Assembly: GCA_039720395.1 (NCBI GenBank)
Contig: CM077827.1
Coordinates: forward strand, 15,105,615-15,169,614
Source of the DNA: Liquidambar formosana
Taxonomy: Eukaryota > Streptophyta > Magnoliopsida > Saxifragales > Altingiaceae
Direction: 5' to 3'
DNA length: 64,000 nucleotides
In this document: positions 14,601 through 27,697 of the stretch, piece after piece
How the letters are laid out: every line of letters begins with the position of its first letter
How positions within the stretch are numbered: the stretch's first letter is position 1
Made by a program: the position numbers and the translations under genes
Notes under the pieces: generated by a model
The model's input: the letters and a program-made list of their open reading frames with translations, nothing else
What the model was told of the DNA's origin: nothing
Database searches by the model: none

Positions 14601-17600
14601 TATTAGTAGCTTAAGATGTTAGTAGCTTTACATGGTTAATTAGTTACTTAGTGAGGGTGTTTTAGTCTTTTTGTAGCTTTAGGCCCTGTTTGGGTTAGCT
14701 GTAGCTTCAGCTGTTAGGCATAATCAGCAGAGAATCAATGCTGAAACCAAAAGGATATGGTGGGTATTTTTGTTTCACGCGTTATAACATGGAGGGCACG
14801 TTCGCCATTACCAAAAGTTTCATTAAAAGGTTATCTAATTCCCTTACAGCTTTTCTGCCAAAGATAGGAGGACCATGTTTTTACTAAAATCACTTTTACA
14901 ACCCATAAGCACTTATGGACAAATCATTCAAACAAGTCAGAAAAGTGATTTTGGGCCATATAAGTGATTTTAGGCTGCCAAGAAGCTCATTCAAACAAGC
15001 CCTTAATCCTTATAAATAGGTCGTTAACTTGTTAGAAGCTTTTAGAATCAGTTTTTGCAGAATAATTCATTTGTAACAATCGTATTAGAGCTTTGCTCTA
15101 TTTCTCTCTCTAGAAATCAAAGATCCTCTTGACTTTCCCTCATTTTCTCTCATTTTCTTGGTGACTTTCGTGGTGATTATCTCAATAGTGCATCACAATG
15201 GAGCTCATAGGTTGCCAAGTAAATTAGGAAGTAGATCAATTCATATCAAGAGAGCTTTGGTTATTTCTCAGTTTAACACTGATCTACTTTCTCATTGGGG
15301 ACTTGATCAAAAAGTCAATTCTGGGCATTTATGGCAAGTTTGCAACTTTAACTGATTTTGGTAGCTAGTGGATTTTCTGGGGAAAAATAATTGATAAGAA
15401 AATTACAAAGTTTGTCTTCAGAATTAAGGTTTGCCAGACTTTATTCATTAATTATAAGTCGCAAATAGGAAAAATTAATCGTCCACTTACTGTTTCATGT
15501 ACATAAACATATTTCTAATTCAGATTTGAAGAAAGCAAAACGAAATGACAAATAGTTTTCCTCTTTATTCTCAGTGAGATGCTAAGCTCATCTCAGTGAT
15601 GAATGCATCAGGCTAATTCCTTGTCTCTGTGATGACTCAGAGAATTCTTCAGGTGCTGACTACATTGAGCTTATAACCATGGTTCAAACTCTTAGTCTTC
15701 GTCATTGTTGTGTTTCGGTCTCGGTCATCTAAATCTCGTCCAACTCGTCACGTTTCGAAAGAGACGTAACTTTACTCATTAAAGAATGTTTTAAAAAATT
15801 CAAAAATTTATATAAAAATTAAATTAAAAAAAAATAGGACAATCATATTGGAACCATTAAATAAGCAAAACAAATAACTTGGGATACATAATATGGTCAA
15901 AAATATCAAAAACAGGCCCTAGTACGCTACTATAACTTGAAAATATACTATAATTAGGTTTTACATACCTAAAATAATCCTAATTAACACAAATAAACAC
16001 AACATATCAATGATCAAGTATACGTTTTGATCGATGGGAATTCATTAAGACTTCATTTTAAAAAAAATAAAACACTACTATATACTTGATTCGTTCTCAG
16101 ATATCGTCTCGTCCCTGAACTGAGACTGGGTTAACCCGGCAAGATCTTGTAAATCTCGGACAAGACTTTGAACCATGCTTATAACATTCAAAAGTTTGAT
16201 TCCACACCCTAATCTCCACAACCTCAACTCTAAATATTCCTTAAAAATATTGCCTTTAACAAAAAATCTATAGAAAGTCCTTTAATATCTAGATTCCAAA
16301 CAAACATTCTGACAAACTTTTCAAATTATTCCAACCCATTCCAAATTATTCCCAACTTTTAAGAGAATCAAACCCATATTTATCTGGTAAGATTTGGTTC
16401 CAATTTGATAAATCCCCACATTGTTCATAATATGTCCTAGCTGAATTAATATTGTTCTTTTCTAAATAAGTATTGCTCCTCACTCTCAAATTCATTCTAA
16501 TTCTAAATTGCTGTGAATTATTCCCAACTCATCCAAACTAACTACTCTTCATGCGCAAATGACTCTAAATCCTATATTTGTACCTATGCAAAACTCCTAA
16601 ACTATACTTGTTTGCGAGTTACCATAGTTGGGCACTTGCAGTGATGAAGAGCCAGTTTGTTTTTTGTTGCAGAACAATACTAATTCAAGATTGCTTTAAT
16701 TTAATCGATGGAATCCCACTCAAAGTGATCTAGGAAAAGAATCTATAGTCCCCAATGAGATAAAAATAAGAGTCAGTTTGTTGAACAGTAAGATATCAAT
16801 AACAGAAGCCATGACATTTCAGGAATCCATACTGACAACGTAACTTTCTTTACTAATATAACTATAAAGATCAAAAAACATATAGATTAAAGTCAAAATG
16901 TCGAGGCAGCTCATGTTTATAAATTTACTTATGCACCCAGAATAAAGTAATTCTTCCTTACACGGGCATTCTTGTGTTTGTAGACTTATGCTCCCATATT
17001 AGGTATTTTTTAGCTGATATTGACTGTTTAGACCTCATTTATAGTATTTACATACGAATCGAATTTTTATTCATTTCAGTAAACAAACATTAAGTCCTTG
17101 ATGTAGCACAGAACTAGTTCTGATTTATTCGTGCCACATGTAGAACTCATAAAATAAATTCCTGCCACTAAATTACTAATACATTCTGAAAAAGCTAATG
17201 TAAGAGAGACATTGTAATTTACAAAGTTTATAAAGTATAAAGAATTAGAAGAATGTACTCACCATGTGCAGCAGCTAAAGCAGACATGCTAGCGACCTCC
17301 ACGGAGGCTGAAGAGGATACACCTTTGCCTTCTGGAACTGAGGAAGAAACCTGAAAGTTCATAGTAGTAATTGGTAAACATTTGCGACCAAAGCATTATA
17401 AATCACCTGTATATGTGCTCCCTACATCGTACTATGGTCATATCTATTAACCACCAGATACTAGGAAATTATAACCTTGAACACAATTTTCCCTAATAAA
17501 AAAAAAATTAAATATGTAGGTATCGTTGGGGGTGTTGAAATGTGTATATGAAGCACATATACGGATATTGGATATGGTCACAATACAATACGATATGGAT

Positions 17601-20600
17601 ACACCTATATGGTAGTTTTCAAGAAAGTAGGATATGATACGGCGGGGATACATTAATAAATAAATATGTGAATATATTTATAGAATAACAGTTAGATAAA
17701 TATTTGATAAAAATATAAAAAGTTTAAAACACATAGAAAACCAATTAATATGCAAGAATGAATGACCATAACACACGTCCATAGACATCAAGCCACTAAC
17801 CATGTTCATCATTCACAAGTCATTAACCTATAATGAATAGCTATTAGTAAAATCCACCAACAATATAAAGAAAATCAAACAAAATTAAATAATTTTAAGG
17901 GGAAAAAAAAAAAAAAAAAAACAAACAAACCACGATTGCACATCTACTCTTATACACACATATAAAAAATAATAATAAATAGACTTACAGATTTCGATTA
18001 GGGTTTTTGATTGGGGTTTTCGATCTAGGAGAGCAAAAGAGAGCTGGAAGAGAAGAACCAAAAAAAAAAAAAGAATTCCGATTGGGGTATGTCATATGTA
18101 TACATATTAGTAATTTTTATACTATTAAAATTTAGATTCAAAATGCCATATTTAAACTCTTAAGCTGGGAAAAGACCATATTACCCTTCTAAACTAAGTA
18201 CATAAGAAGCTAACCACATTTAGTACAATTAAATAGCTCAGAACAACTAAAACAGAAAAGTAATGCTGTCACTGAAGCTAGACAGCTTGCACCAGACCCC
18301 TCTATAAAAAAGGGGAAAAAAAGAATTTGTCCTCAAAGTTTCAGAAGCAAGATAGGGTTTCAAATGCTTCATATTGAAGATATTAAAGATGTCAAAATGA
18401 GATAGCAGCTGCACTTGATAGGCATTATCATTGATCTTGGTCAAAATATAGCAAGAACCAACTTTTTGATCATTCAACTTCATGTAAAACCCAACTAGTT
18501 GCTTGATACCACCCATACAAGATCTTCTTCGAAAACATGCTCTCAGCGATGAACATCAGCAGCTGATTGTATTTGGCATTGGATTCTTCAATTTTGGCCT
18601 TCACTTGAGCATGAATACTCTTCATAAAATCCGCCATATCCATGGCCATTGCATTTGTCTTCATAGAAAGTGGTAAAGAAGCCAAATCTAGAACACTAGA
18701 AGGCTTAGAACCATAAACCTATTGAAGTTCACGTGTGTATTTGTCCCACATTGGAAGAAGAAGGGAAAGGAAGAGGCTTTCACCACCAATGGGCTTAAGC
18801 CTTTTGATTGGGTAAAAGTTCCAAACCTGTATATTGGGCTTCTTGTGTTGGATTTTAACTCCCCTATCTCCCTAACAAGCTGGGGTGGCTCCACCTACAA
18901 GCAATTTAGACAATTGCCTGAGGCCCCCAGCAAAAGAAAGGCCCCAACCCAACAAAGGAAAGGCCATATTACTTTTAAAGGTGGCACCCACTAGCTACTC
19001 TTTTGCCTATTATTTAATGAGTGTTCTAAATTTATTTTTTTATTACAGTTAGTGTATGACTTGTAGTCATTGACACGGACTATTATAACTTATATGGTAA
19101 AAGACTAAATGTGAGCCCCAGAGGCCACATCTCAAATATTAAACAGACGTTTGTTTTTTCTATACATTTCTTTTGTGTTTTTGGCAACCATGAATATGTG
19201 ACTTCTTTTAATTGACTTGGACTGCTATAACTTTTCATGGTAAAATATATAAGATATCACATGAGCCTCACATGCCACATTGTAAAGAGACCTTTGTTTT
19301 GCTAGAGATCTTTCTTCTTCTAAATTCTAATGTTAAAGTTAGAACCCCTTTTTCTTCCATTCTATTGTACCAAGGACAATACTAAAGAACCATTTTTTTT
19401 TTGCTAAATTCTGCTTGCTCAGCTCACCTGGCAACTAATATGACATGATGTGGCAGCAAATATGGCATGCCACATTAGTCCACAACACTACATGGCCACC
19501 ACATCAATTGCTACATTAGTTGGGCAAGAAAATTTGGGTAAATGATTTGGCAATGTACAACTACTCTTATAATAATTGTATTTCTATTATTTCTCTTATT
19601 TGTTGGACTATCTCACACATTTTTTTCTTCTTCTTCTCATGTTTCTTTATCTTCCTTCTCTCAATATTTGGAAATATACACTAATATATATATATAAATA
19701 AATGCTCCCTGTTTTTATATACTCAATTATCTTACGAGCAATCTTTTGGAATAAAAATAGGAAAATATTGCAATCATTCATGGATTCTTCTATTCCCACA
19801 CTGTCATTCTTATTTTGTTTGTAAGTATTTTTTTTTTAATTGAAAAATGTCTATTAGAAAATACAAATCTAGATGTGGAATTTTTTTATTGAAAAAAAAA
19901 AAAAAGAAAAAGGAAAAAAGAAAGAAATTAATTCAGTTTCAAAGAGGCTGCAATTAAGAGTTTTTGCCTCAGGCCTCAAATAATATTGAGCTACCAACAA
20001 GTGGTATCAGAGCCAATGGTGGTAGAGTGCCAGTTTTGATTGGCTCTTGGGTTGGAGTCATGGTATAGCGGTGATTGCAGTGTTCTATGAGTAGAATAAG
20101 TCACGGGCCACTAGGCTTTACAAATGGTGAAGCAATTGATGACTATTGGACCCTCACGGGAGCTCGTAAGACGGATTCCTAGGCGCAGGCTCATGATGTA
20201 GGGGAATGCGATGACTCATGAAGAGCAGTAATTAGGTACAATACTAGTGGAAAGTAGCAGATCAGATTCGAGGGGGAGTTGAACACGTGAAAGGGGAGAT
20301 TGTTGAGGTTCACATGTGGATTTGTCCCACATCAGAAGAAGAGGAGCAAGAAAGTGGCTTAATATACAATGAATGGACTCACCACCAATGAACTTAAGCC
20401 TTTTGAGTAGGCATGAGTTTTGGACTTGAATATTGGGCCTGTTGTGTTGGATTTTGACTCCCCTATCTCCCAAACATAACCACCTCAAAAGAAGAAGTAT
20501 TGATTGTCTGATTAAGAGAAGAATTGTAGGCACTCAACTAGTGGAAGCATACTTTTCTGACTTTAATGATTTTCACCAACCTAAACATCACAAGTTGCCA

Positions 20601-23600
20601 AGACTTCGATTGCCTACTTCGGTTTGTCCATTAGTCCGAAGATGAGATGACTAGTTATTGGGATCTTAGAGCTAAGAACTTAGAACTTTTGTTGAGTATA
20701 TTTTATGTCTTACAAGTTTGATTTCTTTCACATCTATCGTAATTTCCATTCCATGATTCAAACTCATTTCTCCACTACCATAAAGATCTTTCATTTTAAT
20801 TTGGATGGTCAGCACATTTCAACAGAATTCACTGATTTCTTGAATGCCTCTGGTACTATCATCAGTTCTCCTACTCTTGCACTTCAAAACAGAATGCTAT
20901 AGGCTTATAGCTGCTAGAAAACATAGGCACATTGTTGAAACCACTCATTCTCTACCATTTGTTCTTCTGTTCCTTCTATCTTCTGGGGTAAGGCTAGCCT
21001 TCTTGCTATTTATCTTCTTAATCACATGCCCACTCATCTTTTCTTTGGCGTAACTCCATATAAAAAATTGTTTGACCAGAAACCCAATTATTCTCTTTTA
21101 CGTGTTTTTGGTTCTGCTTGTTTTATTCTTCTTCCTAAATGGGAGCAAAATAAACTTAGTGCTTGTTCTACTCTTTGCGTATTCTTAGGGTATGCTATTA
21201 ATCAAAAAGCCAATCAAAACTGGCACTCTACCACCATTGGCTCTGATGCCAGTTCTGATTATCATGAATTAATTTCAATATGTTCACAATATCATATATG
21301 GTAGTGATGGAAGGAAAAAAAAATGAAAAAAAAAACCCTAAAATCATATAAGGGTTTGAAGTCCACATACTCGCAATCATAGGGTATGGACACACTACGG
21401 AGAAGATGATTAGTGCACAGTGGAGATTCGAGAAAATCGATTATAGTTGAGTAAGGGTTACGACAGGAGTGGAGGCAGCGTCAAAGGAGAAAGATGAAAT
21501 CGCGATTCATGAGTCATCATGACTTATGACAATTGAGTAATGTTCGCCGGAGAAATGGTGATGAGAAGACAAGTGTTCGTCAAACATGTAGATGACTCGA
21601 GAGAAGCATCAGTTGCTTTGTGCCTTCACCTGTGTGAGAGAACGTTATGTGGAGAGAGAGAATAGGTGGGTGTGTTTCAGAAGGAGAGTGAGAAAAGGAT
21701 CACATGAGGCTTCTTGAAGAATCTTCTCGCATTTAACAAGGAGTCAGGTCACTTTAATGGCTACCAAGCAACCAAATGTGGTTCATTGAATGTATAACAC
21801 TCATATATATTATTTTATATAATAACAATCAGTCAGTTCAGTCGGTTTCAATTTAAAAATTAGGCGAACTGATGACTGAACCAAAAAATTAAATTTTTAA
21901 AGAATTCAAACCGAGATCGACCGAAATAAGAACAAAAACCAGATGAAACCACTCATTTCAGATCGGATCGGTCGGTTTCACGATTTTTGGCGGTTTTACT
22001 TTCATCCCTACTAGTGATCATAATGATTGCACTACTAGCCTTTGTGTTTTCCTTGGTGATTCTCTTATTTCTTGGAAAATTAAGAAGCAGTCAATTGTTG
22101 CTCGCACTATAGCTGAGGCTAAATATTGTGCTATGGCCTAAGCTATGACTGAGATTGTTTGGGTTCGTTAGCTTCTATCTGATGTGGGTATCTCTATCTC
22201 ATTTTCAACACCTCTTCATTGTGATAATAAGAATGCTATTCAGATTGCGAATAATTATGTTTTTCACGGGTGTACAAAGCACATTGAGATTGATTGCCAC
22301 TTTGTTCGTCAACTTATTCAACGGGGCACTATTCATCTGCCCTTTGTTTCTTCCACTTTGTAGCTTACCGATTTCTTCACAAAAACTCATACGTCCACCC
22401 ATTTTCATTTTCTGCTTCACGAACTCTCGATACTCTCCAAGGTTGGATCATGAGTTCGAGAGGGGGGTGTGAGATGTATTATTGTAAATATTTCATATGA
22501 GGTTAGTTTAGCCTTTTAGTATTATTAAGATCAGCCATGTATATATTTCCTTGTAATCTGACCTTAGAAGTTAATGAGTATCATTACACTACGATTACCT
22601 CTTTGCAGAGCTAACATTCTCCACATTTAAAGCTTTTAAAACCACCTCCTTGGGATTGTTTTCCCTCACCCAGGTCAGGTGGAATTGGGCTGATTAGCTA
22701 TAGAAACAGCAGCTTTATCAGTTTTTGAATGCTGCCCGTCCCCAAAACTACTACCCCTTCCAATATTTGATGAATTACCAGTCTTGGAAGAGCTTGGATA
22801 TTGATGTCCAGCTCTAGAAGGACCTTGAAATTGCTAAAAAGATTTGGAGAAGCTTCGATTTGGTTGTTTTTCCACCAACAAAGCTCAATTATAAGCCTTT
22901 GAAACATTCCACAAAGTTTGCAACCCAAGAACATCTTGAATCTAAGTTTTTAAACCACTCAAATACCTTGCTACTATTTGTTCTTCACTCTCATTCAAAT
23001 AAACTCTTGCCATAAGTTGTGTGTGGAAATAATCCCGAAGTGGGCAAACCGGCTCGAACATTTACTAACCCTAAGTACAAGAGTACTATGTCCATCAGAG
23101 AGATTAACACGGGCTCAACATCACCGTCAGGTCGGGATCACAAGAGTCAGTACTCTCTTCAACCCGACCTGAGGCCCCATCCAGCTCGACCAACAATCCA
23201 GTTAGCATGGCAACAATCAGGTCCCCTTCCAGTACGAGATACATAACAACTCTCTCTACTATGGTTCAATTCCCTAACCATGGTCAATGAACCCTAGTTG
23301 GGCAGTTACACGTGACTTGATGTTAACCATTTAATCATGGTCAGCAAACCATGGTCAAACGGTTATTAAGCCAACCCAGGTTAGATCTGACCTAACCCAA
23401 GTGGTTATTAGGACTAACCCAATTCAATCCGTACAAATAGGTATAAATAGAACATGATGCAGCTGGATGAGGTATAAACAGTACCCTAATTCTCCATACA
23501 CACACACACACATCATTTTCTTCTATTAGATTGTTGGGGAGCGCTAAGCTCATTGATTTTTGGCCCCTTGACTGGGCCATTAGATTCCTCAGGCTCGGGG

Positions 23601-26600
23601 TTTGAGTACCCCTTTTTTTTTTGTTTCTTTACTAGCGAGCCAATGAAGTTTGGTCTCTCCATTTCCTCAGTAATGGTTGGTTCTATCGGAGGCTAGGGTA
23701 GAATTAGAATTGGATCCTTCAGAGCTTGAAGCGGAGTCCGAGCTATCGCTCACCTCAAAAATGGGTGCAGCCTCCTGCTCGGGATTCACAGTCTCCTCTT
23801 GACCTCTTCTTGAACTTCAACAGACTCTTCCTCAAAATATTCCCAATCCGGGATACTAGCCTTGGAATATGTCTTATATCTCAAGCGATAATCGAGAAGA
23901 ATGTGGGGAGCTCGATAGAATTCATGCTCACGGTATTGCAACACGGTATCTAAAGCCTCCATGTTGACTTCCCCTTCAAGATAATTCACGTTCGGGACTG
24001 CAAAACAAAGAAGACAAACAACATTAGAACTCACAGTTCCCCGATCTAAAAAATAGATGGCCCAAGCTGAGACTTACATGATTTTCCAAATTAACGAGGA
24101 CACATAGGGTCAAACCTAGGTCCAAGCACAGTTCCATCCACCGGTCCGTACACAAAAATTGTGTGCTCGTGAACTCCCGGATTGGAATCTGGCAAATGAG
24201 TTAAAAGGCTCTTTTTTGGGACGGAAGGAGAAGTAATAATCAGTTTTGTTTTTGTTTAGGATTAACTTGTAGTGATGAAAAATCTCTACGATCTTGAGCT
24301 GGACTCCCAGTTTGGCGTTCAACTCATCAACGGAAGAAATAATCCTGAATATGTTTAACCCAAGCCGGGTAGGAACGAGTTCAACATAACAAAGGAAGGA
24401 AACTAAAAAAGGAGAAAAGGGAACCCGAACTCCTCCTTTGAGAAAGGCAGCAGTATGAATTGGAAGACCATGCTAAGAATCTTCTTCATAAGTATTTTCC
24501 TCCTCACCAACACATCTAAAACTAAACCTCTTGTCCGCAAAACTGTATTGAGCCTTAAACTTAGCTATTATGTCAGATCAGTCTTTAATTTGAAAAGCAG
24601 CCATCTGCCAAGGTCAAAATTGGACACAGGCTCAATTCTATTTCCTAAGGAAATGCTACTCCCATTCTGAATGGTTAAGTTTTCACTTAATTTTATTTCT
24701 CAAAGATTCAGGACGGGAACACTCACCTCTTAATTATAAAGTTTCAAGACTCAAAGTTTCAAAACAGGAACAGTATTAAGGCAACACAAGGATTCAACTC
24801 TAATTGGATCCTGAAGTGGGATTTTCAAACCCTAAGACTGGGAAAATTAAATTTTATGTGTTCAACCCTAGAAACAATTTCTAAGTTCCAAAGGCACGAA
24901 ATCAAAAATCAAAACGAATGTGAAAAGAAAAGGAGACTTACCATCGCAGATATGAGAGTAAATCAGACGAAGGGTTGTTGGAAAACAAGACTTCACTACA
25001 AGAATCCGCTGGAGAATGCTTTAAAGCGCAAGAAACACTACCGAAACGATAGCCGAAGCTGAGAACACGGCAATAAATGGTGAAAGAAAGCAAACGAACG
25101 GTGAAGAAGAGGTTACTGATGGAGTTTTCCGACGAGTTGCGAGGAACACAGAGAAGATTCTAGCAATAGTAGAGGAAAGAGAGAGAAAGCAAAAGAGTAA
25201 AGTGAGGACAGAGAAAGCCAAAGGGACAATGTATGCACCAGAGCATTAAAGAGCATTTAATGCTATTAAATGCAGGACAAGACACGCCTGTCAGTTTGGT
25301 GACGTCATCATCTCGAGAAGCAAAGCGACACCACTAGTGTTTAACAGCTGCACTCTAATAAACGAGTTCAGTGAATACCAATCGACAACATGGAATTATG
25401 ACAAATCCTAATTCGGGAAAGTCATAATTGGGGCAAGTTGTGTGGAAATAATCCCGAAGTAGGCAAGCCAGCTCGAACATTTACTAACCCTGAGTACGGG
25501 AGTACTATGTCCATTAGAGAGATTAACACGAGCTCAACATTATTATCAATACGAGCTCAACATCACTGTTAGGTCGGGATCACAAGAGTTAATACTCTCT
25601 TCAACCCGACCTGAGGCCCATCCAGCTCAACCAACGATCCAGTCAGCACAATAACAATCAAGTCCCCTTCTAGTACGGGATATATAACAACTCTCTCTAC
25701 TATGGTTCAATTCCCTAATCGTGGTCAATGAACCCTAGGTGGACAGTTCCTCATGACCCGAGGTTAACCATTTAATCATGGTCAGCAACCATAGTCAAAC
25801 GGTTATTGAGCCAACCAAGGTTAGATCTGACCTAACCCAAGTGGTCATCAGGACTAACCCAAGTCAGTTCGTACAGATGGAGTAGCTGGATGAGGCCTAC
25901 TCACAAAATTCCTAATTTTTGAGACTTCTACTAAAAAAGGTAAAGACTTTTTATTTTAATAAGTAAATAAGACTCAAAATTAACTCAAATGAAAAGAATT
26001 GACAAAACTTTACTAACTTTAGCACCAAACAATCCAAATTTGTAAAATTATCAAAGCACCTTAAATGTGGAAAATTCAAATATCCCAAAATTAAATCAAG
26101 TATGTTCAGCCAAACCCACCATATGTACTCTATCTTGTACGAATTTTGGTGGACCCATCATCCACTAGTGGCTTCCACCTAGAATTTTCACCCTTCTTCC
26201 TTTTCATGAGTATATTTAAGATGCCAGTCCCCATCATATATGTCTGCCTCTCATGGACTAAAATATCCACGATATCCTACGATATATCCACGATATATCC
26301 ATGTATCCGTACCCCTCGATACGATATCTAATTGACATATCTTTTTCGCAAAATATCTTTACGATATTGTTGATATGTCTAATATTATTAATAAAATCTC
26401 GATATATCTCGATATAAAACCATAATATTATCTTTCTTTCACTTGGTATTGTCGATATATTGAATATATCAAGATATATCTATTATATTGATGATATCAA
26501 GACATTCATTTTTTTGTTATTGCGTCAAAATTATCACCTTTTACTCTTTTAGTATTGATTTATATAATTATTTCAATTATACTAATGGCTTAAATTAGTG

Positions 26601-27153
26601 TTATATATGAAGTAACAAATTTCATTTACTTTGTTAAAATACTCATTCTATTGCTTTATGGTACAAATTTTATACCATACACAATATATACTTGTCTGAT
26701 GCACATTTAAACTGCAATAGTTTGATTCTAAACTTTTAATTAGAGTCTAATCATTGTTCCTAGACTTTCAATGAAAATATATGTGTTTAACTAACAATGT
26801 CTGCCATATTTTTGAATCGATATCGAAATTTTCGATAAATCTATCGATATATCCGATATATCCATATTTTTGGACTCTCGATATATCCATCAATATCGAT
26901 ATTTAAGTCCTTGCTGCCTCTTACATATTTCCCAAGGCTATTTGAAAGATATATATATTTATAGATAGATAGATAGGATGACGATCAAATAAGCATGTTC
27001 TAACATAACTTATATCAACACCCGCATTGAGGGTTGTACCTCGTGCATTAGTTGGTTACAGCCTTACAGGGTACATTGAGCCAATGGACGAGGTACAACC
27101 CCTAATGCACAGTGTTGATAGAAGTTGTATGAGCACGTGCTTACCTAACTGGG

Positions 27154-27200
<47 letters not shown>

Positions 27201-27653
27201 CATCCCTTTGAAAATTTATGGGGTAACAAGTCATAGGGTGGCATAGAAGTTACTCTAGTTCAACACGCTCTGGTCACCAAATGATCCTCTCCATAGAAGT
27301 TACTCTAGGTTCAACACTCTGTCGCCATTGATGTTGCCATCCAAGTCACACATAGTCGCAATCGGAGTTGCACGCCATCACAATCGATGTCCCCGTCGCA
27401 CATAACACATTTTTTACGATCTTCCATCCTCTTATCAAGCTTGGTCTTCCTTTGTAGGTGCACATATATGTGGCCTTTTTTTTTGGGGGGGGGGGGGTGG
27501 GGTGGGGTGTAAGAGTTTTAGGATGCTTACTAAACCCCAAATTAGTCCAGCCAGAGGAAAGAGGAGCAAAATTTTGTTTTCACAAGTGATCTAAATCTTG
27601 TTTATGTGTAGGAAAAAGGAAATTTTGACCCATTGTTTACAGAACGTGTTGAA

Positions 27654-27697
<44 letters not shown>

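Noticed and set aside
23440..23460. TATAAATA as a host promoter
   Set aside because: It sits in an LTR at the expected place, so it is the retroelement promoter.
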